The notes under the pieces were generated by a model. The model did no database searches. It was not told the DNA's origin and saw only the letters and a program-made list of their open reading frames with translations. From NCBI GenBank assembly GCA_035276085.1, contig DATELY010000133.1:1-8447 (forward strand): DNA of 8,447 nt. Direction: 5' to 3'. Source of the DNA: DATELY01 sp035276085 (GTDB lineage Bacteria; Pseudomonadota; Gammaproteobacteria; Steroidobacterales; Steroidobacteraceae). Below, in pieces: positions 6,468 through 8,447 of this stretch; position 1 is the first letter of the stretch; each line of letters opens with the position of its first letter. A program made the translations under genes and the position numbers.

Positions 6468-7721
6468 ATGCAGACCCGACTGCCCACTGCGTTTCTCGAC
6501 ACCGACGCCGGCCGTGAAGCCGATGTCATTCTGCGCTCCTGTGTCCACTGCGGCTTCTGCACGGCGACGTGCCCCACCTATCAACTGCTCGGCGATGAGC
6601 TCGACGGGCCGCGCGGGCGCATTTATCTCATCAAAGAGATGCTCGAAGGCGCGCCCGTCACGCAGAAGACGCAGCAGCACCTCGATCGGTGCCTGACGTG
6701 CCGCGCATGCGAGACGACCTGCCCTTCCGGGGTGCGCTACGGGCGGTTGCTGGAGATCGGCCGTGAACGCGTGGAAGAGGTGGTGTCGCGTGGCCCGTGG
6801 GCTCGCGTGCAGCGTCGTCTGCTGTTGGCAGTGCTCTCGCGCCGGTCTGCGTTCAAGCCTCTGCTGGGTATGGCCCGGCTGCTGCAGCCACTCGTACCGC
6901 ACACCTTGAAGGCGCGAATTCCCGCCAAGCGCGACGCTGGTGTGTGGCCTGCTGCGAAACACGCTCGACGCATGCTGGTCCTGCAAGGCTGCGTGCAACC
7001 CGCGGCCATTCCCGCGATCAATGCCGCCGCGGCCCGCGTGCTCGCTCGGCAGGGCATCTCGCTGATCGCCGTGAACGATGGCTGCTGCGGCGCCATGGCC
7101 CATCATCTGTCCGCGTCGGAGCTGGCGCGCGAGCACATGCGTCGCAACATCGATGCCTGGTGGCCGGAGATCGAGCGCGGGGCGGAGGCCATTGTGGTGA
7201 CGGCCAGCGGCTGCGGCGCGATGGTTCATGAGTATGGAGAGTTGCTGCGCGACGATCCGGCGTACGCGACCAAGGCTCGCCGCGTGTCGGAGCTGTGCCG
7301 TGATTTGAGCGAGGTCATTGCCACCAGCGCTGCGACTTCGACACTGACGCGGCCCGTGCGGGTCGCGTTTCAATCGCCTTGCACGTTGCAGCATGGATTG
7401 AAGATTCGGGGCGCCGTTGAGCGCCTTCTCAGGCAGCGGGGTTTTCAACTCGTGCCGGTCGCGGATGGCCATCTCTGCTGCGGCTCCGCCGGGACTTATT
7501 CGTTGCTGCAACCCGAGCTGTCGCGGCAGTTGAGGCAGAACAAGTTGGCGGCTTTGCAGGCGGCGCGGCCGGATGTGATTGCGAGCGCGAACATCGGCTG
7601 CCTGTTGCAGCTGCAGCCGGAGACTGGCACACCGGTGCGGCATTGGATCGAGTTGTTGGATGGCGCAGGCGAAGGGCTGCCCCCACCCCAACCCTCCCCC
7701 GCTCCGCAGGGGAGGGGGTAA
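6468..7721 (+). CDS. glcF: Glycolate dehydrogenase, iron-sulfur subunit GlcF, with repeat-derived C-terminal tail
   Basis: GlcF is the electron-transfer subunit, carrying two [4Fe-4S] clusters that link the flavin subunits to the membrane quinone pool. It has 417 residues against about 407 in E. coli. The first cluster motif is CVHCGFCTATCP (Cys25, 28, 31, 35) and the second CLTCRACETTCP (Cys75, 78, 81, 85). Two cysteine-rich CCG-type domains follow: GCVQP (174-178), DGCCGAM (204-210) and SGCGAMVHEYG (247-257); then SPCTLQHG (303-310), LCCGSAGTY (336-344) and NIGC (375-378). The native ending resembles VRHWIELLDGAGEGL (390-404), where the E. coli protein stops after a similar length. Residues 405-417, PPPQPSPAPQGRG, and the stop codon are read from palindromic repeat copy A. 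The tail is probably disordered and functionally neutral. The start ATG is one base past the glcE stop. Confidence 0.94.
   Translation: MQTRLPTAFLDTDAGREADVILRSCVHCGFCTATCPTYQLLGDELDGPRGRIYLIKEMLEGAPVTQKTQQHLDRCLTCRACETTCPSGVRYGRLLEIGRERVEEVVSRGPWARVQRRLLLAVLSRRSAFKPLLGMARLLQPLVPHTLKARIPAKRDAGVWPAAKHARRMLVLQGCVQPAAIPAINAAAARVLARQGISLIAVNDGCCGAMAHHLSASELAREHMRRNIDAWWPEIERGAEAIVVTASGCGAMVHEYGELLRDDPAYATKARRVSELCRDLSEVIATSAATSTLTRPVRVAFQSPCTLQHGLKIRGAVERLLRQRGFQLVPVADGHLCCGSAGTYSLLQPELSRQLRQNKLAALQAARPDVIASANIGCLLQLQPETGTPVRHWIELLDGAGEGLPPPQPSPAPQGRG
7680..7718 (-). repeat. C/G-rich palindromic repeat, copy A (inside glcF 3' end)
   Basis: This copy begins CCCCCACCCCAACCCTCCCC and ends GGGGAGGGGG. 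Its internal stem is CCCTCCCC (7692-7699) with GGGGAGGG (7709-7716) around a 9-base loop. It is translated as the last 13 codons of glcF, and the TAA stop follows at 7719-7721. It is the reverse complement of copy B at 37 of 39 positions. Confidence 0.85.
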
Positions 7722-7763
7722 GAACTACAGGGGCATTGCTCAGTTCTCCACCCTGTCACTCTG

Positions 7764-7802
7764 CTCCCTCCCTTGCGGAGCGGGGGAGGGTTGGGGTGGG
7801 GG
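7764..7802 (+). repeat. C/G-rich palindromic repeat, copy B
   Basis: This copy starts CTCCCTCCCTTGCGGAGCGG and ends TTGGGGTGGGGG. It has an internal stem, CCCTCCC (7766-7772) with GGGAGGG (7784-7790). With copy A, 45 bases upstream, it can form a very stable hairpin of about 39 bp between glcF and glcB. This could act as an mRNA 3' stabiliser or reduce read-through into glcB. There is no T-run after it, so a simple intrinsic terminator is not supported. Confidence 0.85.
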
Positions 7803-7927
7803 CAACTGCAGGGACTGTGGCTCCCGCCCCCGAACGAGTACCCTTCGCGTCCCCGTCCATGAGCTCCCCGGCGGACTGCATAATCAGCCCGCGGGCCACA
7901 TCAACCACTTGAGAAGAGTCGAGATCG
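7803..7927 (+). promoter_or_regulatory. glcB upstream region
   Basis: This is the 125-bp stretch between repeat copy B and glcB. CATAAT at 7879-7884 is a fair -10-like hexamer, but no good -35 lies at the right distance. GAAGAG or GAG in the last 17 bases is a weak ribosome binding site. Whether glcB has its own promoter or is read from glcDEF cannot be decided from sequence alone. Confidence 0.25.
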
Positions 7928-8447
7928 ATGAGCCAGTACATCCAAGCCAGTCCCACCCTTCGTGTTGCCGCTCCGTTGCATGAGCTCGTCGAGAAACGGG
8001 TACTGCCCGGCACGGGCATCGAAGCTACGCGTTTCTGGAATGGGCTGGGTGAGCTCATCGAGCGGCTGGCACCGAAGAATCGCGCGCTGCTGGCGCGACG
8101 CGATGAGCTGCAGACGAAGATCGATGCCTGGCATCGCGAACGCGCCGGCAAGCCCCACGACGCCGCTGCCTACAAGCGCTTTCTGACCGACATCGGCTAC
8201 CTGCAACCCGAGCCCGCGGACTTCAAGATCGCAACCACGAACGTGGATGCGGAGATCGCACAGCAGGCAGGTCCGCAGCTGGTCGTGCCGGTCACCAATG
8301 CGCGCTATGCCCTCAATGCCGCCAATGCGCGCTGGGGCAGTCTCTACGATGCGCTCTACGGCACGGATGTGATTTCAGAAGAGGGCGGGGCGCAGCGTGC
8401 AGGCGCCTACAACCCCACCCGCGGCGCGAAGGTGATCGCGTTCGCAC
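7928..8447 (+). CDS. glcB: Malate synthase G (N-terminal part, cut by window edge)
   Basis: Malate synthase G condenses glyoxylate with acetyl-CoA to give malate and CoA in the cytoplasm, using Mg2+. Only the first 173 residues of an expected roughly 720 are in the window; the frame is open to the right edge. The N-terminus (MSQYIQASPTLRV) and VEKRVLPGTGIEATRFW (21-37) align with E. coli GlcB, as do LAPKNRALLARRDELQ (47-62) and AAYKRFLTDIGYL (80-92). The near-invariant block QAGPQLVVP (113-121), NARYALNAANARWGSLYD (124-141) and ALYGTDVI (142-149) is diagnostic for the G isoform. Val119 and Arg126/Tyr127 correspond by my recall to acetyl-CoA contacts in the E. coli enzyme. The catalytic domain lies beyond the window. 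The start is ATG at 7928, about 206 bases after glcF. Its position after glcDEF fits its role of consuming the glyoxylate they produce. Confidence 0.95.
   Translation, partial: MSQYIQASPTLRVAAPLHELVEKRVLPGTGIEATRFWNGLGELIERLAPKNRALLARRDELQTKIDAWHRERAGKPHDAAAYKRFLTDIGYLQPEPADFKIATTNVDAEIAQQAGPQLVVPVTNARYALNAANARWGSLYDALYGTDVISEEGGAQRAGAYNPTRGAKVIAFA

Noticed and set aside
3075..8447. PfpI-like gene as part of the glc operon (for example detoxifying glyoxylate)
   Set aside because: A 273-bp gap with a hairpin-forming repeat pair separates it from glcD, and the family is not known to act on glyoxylate; the proximity alone is weak evidence.

Overview
The window is GC-rich, densely coded bacterial DNA. 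The gene families and the style of intergenic repeats suggest a proteobacterium, probably a gammaproteobacterium of the Xanthomonadales/Steroidobacter type. That placement is an inference from gene content, not a computed result. I see no phage genes, transposase genes, CRISPR array, tRNA or rRNA.

Layout. Positions 1-329 hold no gene but are rich in structure: an ATGGCG/CGCCAT repeat cluster (23-93), then a 164-bp nested palindrome (138-301) whose 20-bp ends are inverted copies of each other (19 of 20 match), resembling a miniature inverted-repeat element. Positions 330-2164 carry a leftward two-gene unit: a DUF4126-type membrane protein followed, with a 4-base GTGA overlap, by a mercuric-reductase-like FAD disulfide oxidoreductase. 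A 342-bp divergent spacer follows. Then come two rightward genes: a small LapA/DUF1049 membrane protein (2507-2815) and a DJ-1/PfpI-family protein (3075-3671).

The right half is a glycolate-use cluster: glcD (3945-5414), glcE (5417-6466) and glcF (6468-7721), spaced by only 1-2 bases, then glcB, malate synthase G (7928 to the window edge, truncated). GlcDEF is the three-subunit membrane-associated glycolate dehydrogenase that oxidises glycolate to glyoxylate. GlcB condenses glyoxylate with acetyl-CoA to give malate. Together they feed glycolate carbon into the TCA cycle. No glcC-type regulator, glcG or glycolate permease is in the window.

The glcDEF block is bracketed by two inverted pairs of the same C/G-rich palindromic repeat, at 3686-3800 and 7680-7802. 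One copy has been absorbed into the end of glcF and supplies its last 13 residues and stop codon.

The genes are ordinary metabolic or housekeeping families. The unusual content is in the repeats. I found no convincing undescribed multi-gene system.
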